DNA of 64,000 nucleotides, from assembly GCF_027921845.1 (NCBI RefSeq), contig NZ_BSEN01000012.1:62001-126000 (forward strand), given 5' to 3'. Positions 8,102-16,993 of this stretch are shown here, one piece after another (position 1 is the stretch's first letter; each line of letters starts with the position of its first letter). Both the position numbers and the translations under genes were made by a program. The notes beneath the pieces are model-generated. The model was not told the DNA's origin. It was given only the letters and a program-made list of their open reading frames with translations, and made no database searches. Source of the stretch: Leifsonia poae (lineage in GTDB: Bacteria > Actinomycetota > Actinomycetes > Actinomycetales > Microbacteriaceae).

Positions 8102-8611
8102 CTAGGCCTTGCTGTCGTCGATCTCGTCGACCGCCGAACGCATCCGGTCAAGGAATCGCGTGACCACCTGCATTTCTTCCGGACTGAGCGACTCCGCCGC
8201 CAGGATGACCTGCGAGTGCGTGTCGCCGACAGCATCCCGGATGCCCGGATCGTCGGCCTTGAGAGGGATGATCTCCACCGAGCGGCGGTCGGTGCGGCTC
8301 GCCCGCCGCTGCACGTAGCCTCCGCGCACGAGGCGCCCGATGAGCGCCGACGTGGACGCGGTCGAGATGCCGAGGTAGTGCGCGATGTCCTTGGCGTTGG
8401 TGACCGTGCCGGTCTGGTCGTTCGCCAGGATGAATCGCAGCGCGAGGAAGTCGTTCTCGCTCATGTTCATCGTGACGCCCTTGCGCCTGCGCATCGCCGC
8501 TTCGGCGGCGCGGTAGGCGCGCAGTGCGTTCAGCACGGCGTGGGTTCCCGGCGAGTCGGGGAACCCTCCGGCGTCGCCTGGAGGAGGTGGAGCGTCTGTC
8601 ACGCCATCCAT
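8102..8611 (-). CDS. MarR-family transcriptional regulator
   Basis: This 169-residue protein has a winged HTH with the MarR core (FLALRFILANDQTG, DIAHYLGISTASTSALIGRLVRGGYVQRR) and the Asp-Arg wing TDRRSVEII. Dimerisation helices lie at both ends. It is transcribed toward two small membrane-protein genes and is divergent from a Ser/Thr kinase gene. CTAG palindromes lie upstream of itself and of the next gene, suggesting autorepression and control of the small membrane proteins. The ligand is unknown. Confidence 0.9.
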   Translation of the reverse strand: MDGVTDAPPPPGDAGGFPDSPGTHAVLNALRAYRAAEAAMRRRKGVTMNMSENDFLALRFILANDQTGTVTNAKDIAHYLGISTASTSALIGRLVRGGYVQRRASRTDRRSVEIIPLKADDPGIRDAVGDTHSQVILAAESLSPEEMQVVTRFLDRMRSAVDEIDDSKA

Positions 8612-8627
8612 TCAAGACCCGAAATCG

Positions 8628-8640
8628 CTAGTTAATCTAG
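8628..8640. promoter_or_regulatory. CTAG-TTAAT-CTAG site upstream of marR
   Basis: Two CTAG tetranucleotides 9 bp apart form a short palindrome 17 bp upstream of the MarR start. The half-sites match those of the element at 8037-8053. The site could also affect the divergent kinase gene. Confidence 0.45.
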
Positions 8641-8740
8641 GTATTCCCTGTGACTGTGCGATCGGCCCGGAGGCGTCTACAGTGGTCCGGACTCTAGGGC
8701 TCACGAAAGGAGCACCACGATCGACCACCCGACCGGACGC

Positions 8741-10042
8741 GTGTTCGGTGCACGGTTCCAACTCGTCCGCGTGATCGGACGCGGGGGTATGGCCACCGTC
8801 TACAGCGCGCAGGACCTGCAGCTCGATCGGGCCGTCGCCGTCAAGGTGTTCGCGGCAGGCGAGGCCAGCGACGATGCACGCCGCCGCGCCGAGACCCAGC
8901 TGCTCGCCCGGCTCAACCACCCGAACCTGGTGACCCTCTTCGATGCGCACCTCGCGGCGTCCGACGCCGACGAGGATCCCAGCTACCTGGTGATGGAACT
9001 GGTCGACGGACCGAGCCTGCGCGACGAGCTGAAGCGCGGTCCGCTGCCGGCTCCTGAGGTCGCCGCGCTGGCGGTCGAACTCGCTGAGGCACTCGTGGCC
9101 GTGCACGCGGCCGGGGTGGTGCACCGCGATCTGAAGCCGGCGAACATCCTGCTCGCGCTCACCGGCCTGCCGTCGGTGCCCTACCGAGGCAAGCTCGCCG
9201 ACTTCGGCATCGCCCATCTCGTGGGATCGGAGAGGATCACGAGCAACGGCATCGTGATCGGCACGGCCGCCTACCTGAGCCCCGAGCAGGCCCACGGCGC
9301 CGAACCCGGCCCGCCGGCCGACATCTACTCCCTCGGCCTCGTGCTCATCGAGGCGCTGACCGGAAACCGCGCCTTCCCGGGGACCGCTGCCGAGTCGCTT
9401 GGCGCCCGGGTGGTGCGCGATCCGCTGGTGCCATCGAACCTCCCGCCCGCGTGGGCGGAGCTGCTCACCGCGATGACGGCGCGCCCGCCGGAGGCACGAC
9501 CGGATGCGCTCGAGGTCGCCGTACGGGCGAGGGAGCACGCCGCCGAGCTGGACGGGTGGGCGCCCGGAGCGGATGAGACGGCGCCCGCGACGGTCGTGGC
9601 GGGCGCCGCAGGTGCGGGTGTTGCCGCGGTTGCCGCGCCGGATGACCCGACGCTCCTGCTCACACAGGCGTCGGCCCCGCCGCCGATTGCGGAGCCGCCC
9701 GCCAGGCGTCCGCGCCGCGGACTCATCGGCGCCATCGTCGCCGTCGCCGTGGTCGCTGTCGCTGTCGCGGCGGTGATCGGCGTCGGCGCGTGGATCGGCG
9801 CCAACGCGCCCGCCGCCGGCCCCTCGCACACACCGTCGCAGACCGTGGCACCCGTCGCCCCCGTGAGCAGCACGCCCCCGAGCCCACGGCCGACCCCGTC
9901 GGTCACGACACCGCCGGCGTCCACTCCCGCGACGCCCACCACGACACCGAGCGACAAGGGAAACGGGAAGGGCAACGGGAAGCCCGGGAACGACGACGGC
10001 CCCGGCCCCGGGAAGGGCAAGGTCAAGAAGGACAAGGGCTGA
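8741..10042 (+). CDS. PknB-type Ser/Thr protein kinase, membrane-anchored
   Basis: The kinase domain spans residues 8-270: GRGGMATV loop, VAVKVF (Lys35), HRDLKPANILL (Asp130), ADFG (154-156) and the activation segment TAAYLSPEQA. A linker and one membrane helix follow (about 327-352). The extracellular part is a Pro/Thr-rich stalk ending in a KGNGKGNGK-type basic tail with no PASTA repeats. The start is odd: a perfect AAAGGAG (8706-8712) is spaced 7 nt from an in-frame ATC at 8720, whereas GTG 8741 lies 28 nt from that RBS. Initiation at ATC is therefore possible and would add seven residues. Confidence 0.88.
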   Translation: MFGARFQLVRVIGRGGMATVYSAQDLQLDRAVAVKVFAAGEASDDARRRAETQLLARLNHPNLVTLFDAHLAASDADEDPSYLVMELVDGPSLRDELKRGPLPAPEVAALAVELAEALVAVHAAGVVHRDLKPANILLALTGLPSVPYRGKLADFGIAHLVGSERITSNGIVIGTAAYLSPEQAHGAEPGPPADIYSLGLVLIEALTGNRAFPGTAAESLGARVVRDPLVPSNLPPAWAELLTAMTARPPEARPDALEVAVRAREHAAELDGWAPGADETAPATVVAGAAGAGVAAVAAPDDPTLLLTQASAPPPIAEPPARRPRRGLIGAIVAVAVVAVAVAAVIGVGAWIGANAPAAGPSHTPSQTVAPVAPVSSTPPSPRPTPSVTTPPASTPATPTTTPSDKGNGKGNGKPGNDDGPGPGKGKVKKDKG

Positions 10043-10080
10043 CGCCCCGACCGTGCTATCGCGGTGTTACGACTCCGGTG

Positions 10081-10404
10081 CTACGAGTCCTTGCCGACCG
10101 CGGGCTCACCGACGAACTGGTGGGCTTCGCTCGCCAGTTCGGGCCAGTCCTCGGTGTCGCCGACGCGTGCCCAGGCGCCCCGCGCTTCGACCACGCCGGC
10201 GGATCCCGGCTCGGCGACGCCGCGCTCGATGAGGTCGGCCGTGCGTTCGGCGGGCAGATCGACCACGAGCGCGTCTCCGTCGAGGCGCGCGAAGAGCCGA
10301 CCATGCACGTACAGAGCGCCTTCCGTGGCCGCGACGTCGTCATCCGGGTCTTGCAGCAGTTCTTCCAGCAGGCCTTCGAAGGCGATTTCGGCGCGTTCGC
10401 TCAC
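10081..10404 (-). CDS. TfoX/YjbR-like small protein
   Basis: This 107-residue protein contains GALYVHGRLFARLDGDALVVDLP followed by a helical AERTADLIERG. This resembles the TfoX N-terminal or MmcQ/YjbR-type fold, in which a small protein carries a G-(R/K)-(M/L)-F-(A)-(R/K) strand. The function is unknown; TfoX proteins regulate competence in gamma-proteobacteria, but that role should not be transferred here. The GTG at 10404 was chosen because GAGGAGG sits 6 bases upstream. It is divergent from the PHP gene. Confidence 0.6.
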   Translation of the reverse strand: MSERAEIAFEGLLEELLQDPDDDVAATEGALYVHGRLFARLDGDALVVDLPAERTADLIERGVAEPGSAGVVEARGAWARVGDTEDWPELASEAHQFVGEPAVGKDS

Positions 10405-10469
10405 GTGATCCTCCTCTGTGGGTGAGTGCCACAGTAGCCCACACCGGCGCACACGGGGATGATGGGCAG

Positions 10470-11498
10470 ATGAACCCTGTCGACGCGCTCAACGAGATCG
10501 CCTTCTGGCTGGAACGCGAGCTGGCGCCCAGCTTCAAGGTGCAGGCGTTCCGGCGTGCGGCGGCGATCATCGCCTCCCTCGATCCGGATGAGCTGCAGCG
10601 TCGCGCAGACGACGGCCGCCTCAAGCGCACCAAGGGGATCGGCGACCGCACGTACCAGGTGATCACCCAGGCGCTCGAGGGGCGCGTCCCCGACTACCTG
10701 GCCGGCCTGCGCGAGTCGGGTGCGCATCCGCTGGCCGATGGCGGGGGCGACGTGCTCGCCGCGCTGCGAGGCGATCTGCACAGTCACAGCGAGTGGTCCG
10801 ACGGCGGCACACCGATCGAGCTGATGGCGTCGGCGGCGCAGGCGCTCGGTCGCGAATACCAGGCGATCACGGACCACTCGCCGAACCTGAAGGTCGCCAA
10901 CGGCCTCGATGCCGAACGACTGACCGAGCAGCTCGCGCTCGTCGAACGGCTCGACGCCGAAGCGGGCGACGGCTTCGCGCTGCTGACCGGCATCGAGGTC
11001 GACATCCTCGAATCGGGCGAACTCGACCAGACACCCGAGCTCCTCGGCCGCCTCGACGTCGTCGTCGCGAGCGTGCACTCCAAGCTGCGGTCGGACCGCG
11101 CGACCATGACGCGCCGGATGCTCGCAGGCATCCGGGATCCGAACACGAACGTGCTCGGGCACGTCACCGGACGCCTCGTGGAGGGCTCACGCGGAACGCG
11201 GCCGCCCTCGGAATTCGACGCGGCAGCGGTGTTCGCCGCCTGCGCCGAAAACGATGTCGCGGTCGAGATCAATTCGCGTCCGGAGCGTCAGGACCCGCCC
11301 GACGACCTCATCGCCCTCGCCCTCGACGCCGGCTGCGTGTTCAGCATCGACACGGATGCGCACGCCCCCGGCCAGCTCGACTTCTTGCAGTACGGGGCGG
11401 CACGCGCGGCATCCAACGGGGTGCCGCTCGACCGGATCGTGACGACGTGGCCGCTCGACCGCCTGCTGGACTGGCTCGGCTCACCGCGCAACCGCTGA
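10470..11498 (+). CDS. PHP-domain protein, PolX C-terminal-like
   Basis: This 342-residue protein begins with a helical/HhH region (residues 1-95; FKVQAFRRAAAII, KGIGDRTYQVI). A PHP metallo-phosphoesterase domain follows, with metal ligands visible in GDLHSHSEWSDG, ITDHS, GIEVDI, VVASVHS and DTDAH. This is the layout of the C-terminal half of bacterial family X DNA polymerases without the polymerase palm. A role in DNA-end processing is possible but inferred. The start is ATG 10470, and a terminator follows at 11538-11570. Confidence 0.88.
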   Translation: MNPVDALNEIAFWLERELAPSFKVQAFRRAAAIIASLDPDELQRRADDGRLKRTKGIGDRTYQVITQALEGRVPDYLAGLRESGAHPLADGGGDVLAALRGDLHSHSEWSDGGTPIELMASAAQALGREYQAITDHSPNLKVANGLDAERLTEQLALVERLDAEAGDGFALLTGIEVDILESGELDQTPELLGRLDVVVASVHSKLRSDRATMTRRMLAGIRDPNTNVLGHVTGRLVEGSRGTRPPSEFDAAAVFAACAENDVAVEINSRPERQDPPDDLIALALDAGCVFSIDTDAHAPGQLDFLQYGAARAASNGVPLDRIVTTWPLDRLLDWLGSPRNR

Positions 11499-11537
11499 CC
11501 CGCCCGGACCGCGACTGCTGACCCCCAGACACAGAGG

Positions 11538-11570
11538 AAGGGTGAGACCCGTGGACGGAGTCTCACCCTT
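11538..11570. terminator. intrinsic terminator between convergent genes
   Basis: AAGGGTGAGAC (11538-11548) pairs perfectly with 11560-11570 around an 11-nt loop and ends in CTT. It lies between the PHP stop (11498) and the CsbD stop (11618). Confidence 0.85.
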
Positions 11571-11617
11571 CTCTCGACGCGGCACGCGATCGGCAGGCGC
11601 CGCGCACGGCACGTGGA

Positions 11618-11791
11618 TCAGTGCTTGAACGCGTCCTTGACGTTCTCGCCGGCCTGCTTGACGTCGGACTTGGCCTGGTCGGCCTTGCCCTCCGCGACCT
11701 TCTCGTCGTTGCCGGTGGCGTGGCCCACTGCTTCCTTGGCCTTGCCCTTGACGTCTTCAGCGGCGTTCTCGATCTTGTCCGATGCACCCAT
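11618..11791 (-). CDS. CsbD-family stress protein
   Basis: This 57-residue, highly charged, helix-forming protein contains KIENAAEDVKGKAKEAVGHATGN, the CsbD signature. CsbD proteins are general-stress proteins (sigma-B regulated in Bacillus), but their molecular role is unknown. AAAGGA precedes ATG 11791. The 236-bp region up to the divergent kinase gene is relatively AT-rich and likely holds both promoters. Confidence 0.88.
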   Translation of the reverse strand: MGASDKIENAAEDVKGKAKEAVGHATGNDEKVAEGKADQAKSDVKQAGENVKDAFKH

Positions 11792-12027
11792 GTGATGTCC
11801 TTTCCCCGTTGCCCGGTTCGGCAACCGTGCTTTCGCGTTGCCCGGAGCGACAACACTGGGGAACGTACGCCGTGCATCCGGGTGTCTCTATGGGGTAGAC
11901 GAACCTTTCGGCAAGTGCACGGGTTCGCCGGAGTTCCGGCCGAATCGCACATCCGGAGCGCGCATGTCAACCCCCGCGCTCCGATGCGCGGGCTCCCGGA
12001 TCGTTCTCTACACTGGCGAGCGGAGGC

Positions 12028-12900
12028 ATGATGGCAGCGTTATCGGAGCCGACCGTTCCTGCGTTGCTCGGCCGGTACCGACCGGAGAGCCTCGTCGGCC
12101 GGGGAGGCATGGCGACGATCTTCCGTGCCCGGGACGAGATCCTGGGGCGCGAGGTCGCACTGAAGGTCTTCCGCTCCGGCGGGCAGGCCGATATGGAGCA
12201 GCACCACACGGAGCTGAGCGCTCTCGCGCGCCTCAGTCACCACGGCATCGTGTCGCTGATCGATGCGGGCGTCGACTACTCGGCACCGGATGACCCCCGT
12301 CCGTTCCTCGTCATGGAGCTCGTCTCCGGTTCCGACCTCGCGACCACGCTCGCCCAGCGCCGGCTGTCGGTGCGGGAGATCAGCGAGATCGCCTTCGACC
12401 TCGCCGAAGCGCTCGAGTACGTGCACGCGCAGGGCGTCATCCACCGCGACATCAAGCCGTCCAACGTCATGCTCGTCGAGTACGGCACGTCGGCCTTCCG
12501 CGCCCGCGCCCGGCTCACCGACTTCGGCATCGCGGTCGACACGTCGGAGCCGCATCCCGACGAGTCGGGCGTCACCACCGGCACCGCCGCCTACCTCAGC
12601 CCGGAGCAGGCCTCGCATCAGCAGGCGACGACGGCGAGCGACATCTACTCGCTCGGTCTCGTGCTGCTCGAATGCTTCACCGGCTCGATCGCGTTCCCGG
12701 GCGGCATCGTCGACTCGGCACTGGCCCGGCTGCAGAACGACCCGCCGATCCCGCCTGACCTCCCGGACGACTGGAGCGTGCTTCTCACCCGGATGACCGC
12801 GCGCGAGCCGGCCGACCGGCCGGATGCCGCCGAGCTGGCCCTGGCGTTCCGCGAGGCGGTCATCGCCGCGGTCGGCAGGCACCGTCAGCCGGAGGCGTAG
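12028..12900 (+). CDS. soluble Ser/Thr protein kinase
   Basis: This 290-residue protein is essentially a bare kinase domain: GRGGMATIF, VALKVF (Lys46), HRDIKPSNVML (Asp141), TDFG (165-167) and TGTAAYLSPEQA. There is no membrane helix or sensor domain, unlike the kinase at 8741, to which it is clearly related. A GGAGG lies so near the first of two tandem ATGs that initiation at 12031 is equally likely. The activating partner and substrates are unknown. Confidence 0.88.
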   Translation: MMAALSEPTVPALLGRYRPESLVGRGGMATIFRARDEILGREVALKVFRSGGQADMEQHHTELSALARLSHHGIVSLIDAGVDYSAPDDPRPFLVMELVSGSDLATTLAQRRLSVREISEIAFDLAEALEYVHAQGVIHRDIKPSNVMLVEYGTSAFRARARLTDFGIAVDTSEPHPDESGVTTGTAAYLSPEQASHQQATTASDIYSLGLVLLECFTGSIAFPGGIVDSALARLQNDPPIPPDLPDDWSVLLTRMTAREPADRPDAAELALAFREAVIAAVGRHRQPEA

Positions 12901-12979
12901 CGCCGGGAGCGTAGCGCCGGGGAACTGCTTCGCTGTCACACGGATGCGGGCGCCGGCCGCCGAGCGGTAGCGTCGTGCG

Positions 12980-13336
12980 GTGGACATCACCGACTGGATC
13001 GAACACCGCCGCCACGACGGAGAGCTCGTGGGCTGGATGCGCCCGGAGGGGGAGTCGTTCGTGCCGGTCGACCTGCTCGGGCGCGACGTGAGCGCGGCGA
13101 CGGACTGGCTGTCGGCGGAGGAGCAGCTCGAGGAGCGCGGCCTCGGCTTCCTCGCGGAGCCGTACCTGCTCGAGCTCGAGGACGGCGAGCGCAGGCGCGT
13201 GCGGATCACGGAGGTCAGCACCGAGGGCATCCGGCTGCTGAACGACGAGTTCGGCGCGGCCAGCGCTGTCGGGGCGCCCCGGATCGAGTACACGCTGGCC
13301 TGGCCGGCCCCGGCGCACCTGCGCCCGCTGCGCTGA
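12980..13336 (+). CDS. conserved hypothetical protein
   Basis: This 118-residue soluble acidic protein starts at GTG: DITDWIEHRRHDGELVGWM at the N-terminus and TLAWPAPAHLRPLR at the end. The strand-rich pattern with repeated Glu-Leu-Glu segments looks like a real folded domain. I do not recognise the family. It follows the kinase gene by 79 bp on the same strand and may be co-transcribed. Confidence 0.65.
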   Translation: MDITDWIEHRRHDGELVGWMRPEGESFVPVDLLGRDVSAATDWLSAEEQLEERGLGFLAEPYLLELEDGERRRVRITEVSTEGIRLLNDEFGAASAVGAPRIEYTLAWPAPAHLRPLR

Positions 13337-13457
13337 CGCGCCGCGTCGCCTCGGGCATCCCGATGGTGAACACTCATCGGTCCAGTACTGGCGAACGACG
13401 GCGAAACAGAGTTCGCTGGGTGCGCGGGCACGGCGGTGCAGGAGGAAGGGAGTCCGG

Positions 13458-14264
13458 ATGACGGACGGACCGGCACGACAGGCGGGGGCGGCAGCCGCCG
13501 TCGCGCAGGACTGGGGCCGTCGCGGCTTGGGACTGCTGCGGCGAGCGGGCGTTGTGGCGGCCGACTACGAGTACGCCATCCGGCACCAGGTGCGCGCCGA
13601 GTTCGACCGCGGCACCCCGGAGGCGCTCGTGGAGATCGAGGGCGATCGCGCGCCGGTCGTGCTCCTGCCCGGCATCTTCGAGACGTGGCGCTTCCTGCGG
13701 CCGCTCGCGCGGCACGTGCACGAGAGCGGGCATCCGGTCCACGTGATCACCGCGCTCGAGCGCAACCTCGGCTCGATCGCCGACGGCGCCCGCACGGTCG
13801 CGGAGTACCTGGAGCGGCACGATCTGCGCGACGTCACGATCGTGGCGCACAGCAAGGGCGGCCTCATCGCCAAGCAACTGCTCGGGATCCCCGAGGTGAC
13901 CGGTCGCGTGCGGCTGCTCGTCGCGGTGTGCACGCCGTTCTCCGGATCGACCCTGGCGCGGTTCGTGCCGTTCCAGAGCGTGCGGTCGCTGCAGCCGTCG
14001 GACGAAGCCCTGCGGCAGCTGGCCCTCGCGTCGGATGCGAACGCCCGGATCGTCTCCGTCTCCGGGTGGTTCGACCCGCACATCCCGAACGGCAGCGCGC
14101 TCGACGGCGCGCGGAATGTGCAGCTGCCGGTCGGCGGTCATTTCCGCATCCTGGCCAGCGCGGAACTCTTCGCGCTCATCGACGACTGCCTCGGCGACCC
14201 GGAACGCCCCGACGAGCAGGACGGCGAGCAGGACGGCGAGCAGGGCGGCGATCCCGCAGGCTAG
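13458..14264 (+). CDS. alpha/beta hydrolase, lipase-like
   Basis: This 268-residue protein has VVLLPGIFETWRFLRPLA (oxyanion strand) and the nucleophile elbow AHSKGG, typical of esterase/lipase or PGAP1-like proteins acting on lipids. The catalytic histidine is probably in VGGHF near residue 235. The C-terminus is a run of short DGEQ repeats that looks like slippage expansion. The ATG at 13458 follows GAGGAAGGGAG. Its stop overlaps the convergent hydrolase by four bases (CTAG), so no terminator separates them. Confidence 0.85.
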   Translation: MTDGPARQAGAAAAVAQDWGRRGLGLLRRAGVVAADYEYAIRHQVRAEFDRGTPEALVEIEGDRAPVVLLPGIFETWRFLRPLARHVHESGHPVHVITALERNLGSIADGARTVAEYLERHDLRDVTIVAHSKGGLIAKQLLGIPEVTGRVRLLVAVCTPFSGSTLARFVPFQSVRSLQPSDEALRQLALASDANARIVSVSGWFDPHIPNGSALDGARNVQLPVGGHFRILASAELFALIDDCLGDPERPDEQDGEQDGEQGGDPAG

Positions 14265-15109
14265 GCCGGACGTTCCATGTCGACGATCCAGTCGAAGGCC
14301 ACCGGCAGTGCACCGAGCACCGAGATGTGTCCCTCGCGCGGGCGCAGCCAGAGCTCGGCGCGCGGCAGGCGTCCGAGCATCCACTGGGCGTGCGCGGCCG
14401 GCACGACACGGTCGAGGCCGCCCTGCACGAGCAGCACGGGCGCCTCGATCTCGGCGAGCTCCACGCCCCAGTCGTTCACGTAGGCTACGTCGTCGTCGAT
14501 CTCGCCGCCCGGTCCCGCGCCTCCCGCCCGTCCCGCGTCGGCGCCGAGCACGCCCCAGGCACCCTCGAGTGCCGTCCAGTCGGCGCCGACGAAGCTGCTC
14601 TCGTCGAACTCGGCGGTCTCGGCGAACCGCGCGCGGGCGTCCCTGCTCTCGCGCGCAGACCGGAGGGCGGCGTCCGCCGCCATCCCGTCGAACCAGCCGA
14701 TCTCGTCGGTGTACGGGGCGACCGCGGCGAGCGCCACGACGGCGAACACGCGGTCGGGAGCCAGGCCGGCGCAGGCGAGCGCATGCGACCCGCCACCGGA
14801 CGCCCCGACGGTCGCGAACTTCCGGATGCCCAGCGCATCCGCGACCGCGAGCACGTCGCGCGCCGCAGCGGCGATCGAGCGACCCGGCAGCGGCGAGCTC
14901 CCCTCGTACGACGGGCGCGTGACCGAGACGATCCGGATGCCCCGCTCGGCGGCCGCCTCCACCACCGGCGCGAGGAGCCGGCCGGTCTGCGGCGTCCCGT
15001 GGTGCCAGAACGCGGTGAGACCACCGCCGCCGGGCGCGGCGCCGACCGGCCCGGTGTCGTAGTACCGCACCGCGCGATCGCCGACCGTCAGTTCCGCCCC
15101 GTCGTCCAT
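14261..15109 (-). CDS. alpha/beta hydrolase
   Basis: This 282-residue protein has HHGTPQTG (oxyanion region), the nucleophile elbow VGASGGGSHAL, the acid loop VQGGLDRVVP and histidine in REGHISVLG. The triad is complete. It resembles the HHGTP subgroup of alpha/beta hydrolases (proline-iminopeptidase/haloalkane-dehalogenase clan) with unknown substrate. It is transcribed divergently from the MFS gene. Confidence 0.88.
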   Translation of the reverse strand: MDDGAELTVGDRAVRYYDTGPVGAAPGGGGLTAFWHHGTPQTGRLLAPVVEAAAERGIRIVSVTRPSYEGSSPLPGRSIAAAARDVLAVADALGIRKFATVGASGGGSHALACAGLAPDRVFAVVALAAVAPYTDEIGWFDGMAADAALRSARESRDARARFAETAEFDESSFVGADWTALEGAWGVLGADAGRAGGAGPGGEIDDDVAYVNDWGVELAEIEAPVLLVQGGLDRVVPAAHAQWMLGRLPRAELWLRPREGHISVLGALPVAFDWIVDMERPA

Positions 15110-15171
15110 CCGCCACCTCGTCGTCGTAGTATTCCCCCGACGTTATCGCTGAAGGCCGTCGGAGGGCACGG

Positions 15172-16767
15172 ATGAACGACAGCAGCACGGAATCGCTCTC
15201 GGCGCTCGCGCCCCTGCGGGTCACGATCTTCCGCGCGCTGTGGATCGCCTCGGTCGTCAGCAGCATCGGCACGTGGATGCAGACCGTCGGCGCCCAGTGG
15301 CTGCTGGTGGAGCAGCCGAACGCGACCGCGCTCGTGCCACTCGTGCAGGCGGCGTCCGCGCTGCCGTTCCTCGTGCTCGGCCTGCCCTCGGGCGTGCTCG
15401 GCGAGTTCCTCAACCGGCGCAGCCTGCTGATCGCGGTTCAGGCGTTCCAGGTGGTCGTCGGCCTGCTGCTCACCGTGCTGACCTGGCTGGGGGCGATGCC
15501 GCCGAGCCTGCTGCTGACCCTCACGTTCCTGCTCGGCGCCGGCAGCGCGGTGCAGCTCCCGGCGTATCAGGCGCTCGTCCCCGAGCTGGTGCCCCGCGCG
15601 CAGATCGCGAACGCCGCCGCGCTCAGTTCCATCGGCGTCAACGTCGCCAGGGCCATCGGGCCTGCCGTCGCCGGAGCGCTCATCGCGTTCATCGGGGTTC
15701 CCGCCGTGTTCCTGATCGACACGGCCACGTTCGTACTGTTCCTCGTGATCCTGCTGGGGTGGCGCGGCTACCATCCCCCGCCGCAGCGTGCCGAGCCGTT
15801 CGTCGACGCCACGCGCGCGGGCATCCGGTACGTCTGGAACGCGGGCGTTGTGCGGCGCATCATCATCTGCCTCGCGCTCTTCGTGATCCCGGCCAACGCG
15901 ATGTGGGCGCTGCTTCCGCTGGTCGCCGAGGGGCGGTTGCACTTGGACGCCGGCGGCTACGGCCTGCTCCTCACCGCACTCGGCGTGGGCGCCATCGGCG
16001 GGTCCCTGCTGCTGCCGCGCATCCGGGCCCGCTGGGGTCTCAACACGCTCACGCTCGTCGCGTCCGCGATCTACGGGATCGGGATGCTCGTCCTCGCGTT
16101 CGACGCGCCGCTGCTGCTGATCATCCCCGTGCTGGTCGTGATCGGCGTCGCCTGGATCGGGGTCGTCGCGTCGCTGAACGGCGCGGTGCAGGCGTTCCTG
16201 CCGGTCTGGGTGCGTACCCGCGGCGTCTCCGTGTACCAGCTGGTGTTCTTCGGGAGCACGGCGGCCGGCGCCATCCTGTCGGGCATCCTGGCGCAGGTGT
16301 TCGGGATCCCGGCGGTCATCGTCGGAGCGTCCGTCATCATCGTCGCGGCCGCCGCGTCGCAGCTGATCTGGCCGCTGATCCGCACGGAGGGCATGGACCG
16401 GTCGACCGCGCCGCTGCCGCTGAGCGAGCTGCCGGGCGTCCCCGTCGGCGACGAGTCCGACGAGGCGGCGACGCTGGTGCTGCTCACCTACGTCATCCCG
16501 CTGGAGAAGCAGGCGGACTTCCTCGACACGATGCGGATGCTCGAGCGCAGCCGCCGGCGCACGGGCGCGCGGCACTGGGTGCTGTACCGCAGCCGCGACG
16601 CGGAGAACACCTACCTCGAGGAGTTCAGCACCGGATCGTGGCGGGAGCACCTGGCCCAGCACGAGGACCGCCAGACCCAATACGACCTCGACCTCGTGCG
16701 CGCAGCGTCGGCGTTGTCGTCGGAGCCCGTCGTCGTCCGGCACTACACCGCCGCCGAGGGCGCGTGA
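15172..16767 (+). CDS. MFS transporter (MFS_3/EntS-like) with C-terminal ABM-like domain
   Basis: This 531-residue protein has about 11-12 membrane helices in residues 20-400, with typical MFS_3 segments (RALWIASVVSSIGTWMQTVG). A cytoplasmic domain of about 90 residues follows (VLLTYVIPLEKQADFLDTM, WVLYRSRDAENTYLEEF, SWREHLAQH). That tail looks like a dimeric alpha-beta-barrel (antibiotic-biosynthesis-monooxygenase fold). MFS_3 proteins export siderophores or drugs. The tail is known in this subfamily and may be regulatory. The stop lies in an 18-bp tandem repeat. Confidence 0.85.
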   Translation: MNDSSTESLSALAPLRVTIFRALWIASVVSSIGTWMQTVGAQWLLVEQPNATALVPLVQAASALPFLVLGLPSGVLGEFLNRRSLLIAVQAFQVVVGLLLTVLTWLGAMPPSLLLTLTFLLGAGSAVQLPAYQALVPELVPRAQIANAAALSSIGVNVARAIGPAVAGALIAFIGVPAVFLIDTATFVLFLVILLGWRGYHPPPQRAEPFVDATRAGIRYVWNAGVVRRIIICLALFVIPANAMWALLPLVAEGRLHLDAGGYGLLLTALGVGAIGGSLLLPRIRARWGLNTLTLVASAIYGIGMLVLAFDAPLLLIIPVLVVIGVAWIGVVASLNGAVQAFLPVWVRTRGVSVYQLVFFGSTAAGAILSGILAQVFGIPAVIVGASVIIVAAAASQLIWPLIRTEGMDRSTAPLPLSELPGVPVGDESDEAATLVLLTYVIPLEKQADFLDTMRMLERSRRRTGARHWVLYRSRDAENTYLEEFSTGSWREHLAQHEDRQTQYDLDLVRAASALSSEPVVVRHYTAAEGA

Positions 16768-16806
16768 GGAGCCGAGGGCGCATGAGGAGCCGAGGGCGCA
16801 TGGCGA
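16753..16806. repeat. 18-bp tandem repeat, 3 units
   Basis: Three near-identical 18-bp units (GCCGAGGGCGCATGAGGA-like) cover 16753-16806, and a decayed fourth unit follows. The MFS stop codon is in the first unit. Replication slippage is the simplest origin. Confidence 0.8.
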
Positions 16807-16993
16807 GCCGAAGCGGCGTAGCGCACGTTTTCTGCGTCAAAGCACTGAATGGCGCACGATTCAATCGCCGAACGGAGCCTTGCGCTCGCAAATGTGCATT
16901 CGCGCATCCGGATGTGGCAGCCTGTCGTAGCCGCACCCGCCGTCGCCGCAGCCACCAGCCGTCGCACGCGCCGCGCGGCCCAGAGAGGACACC

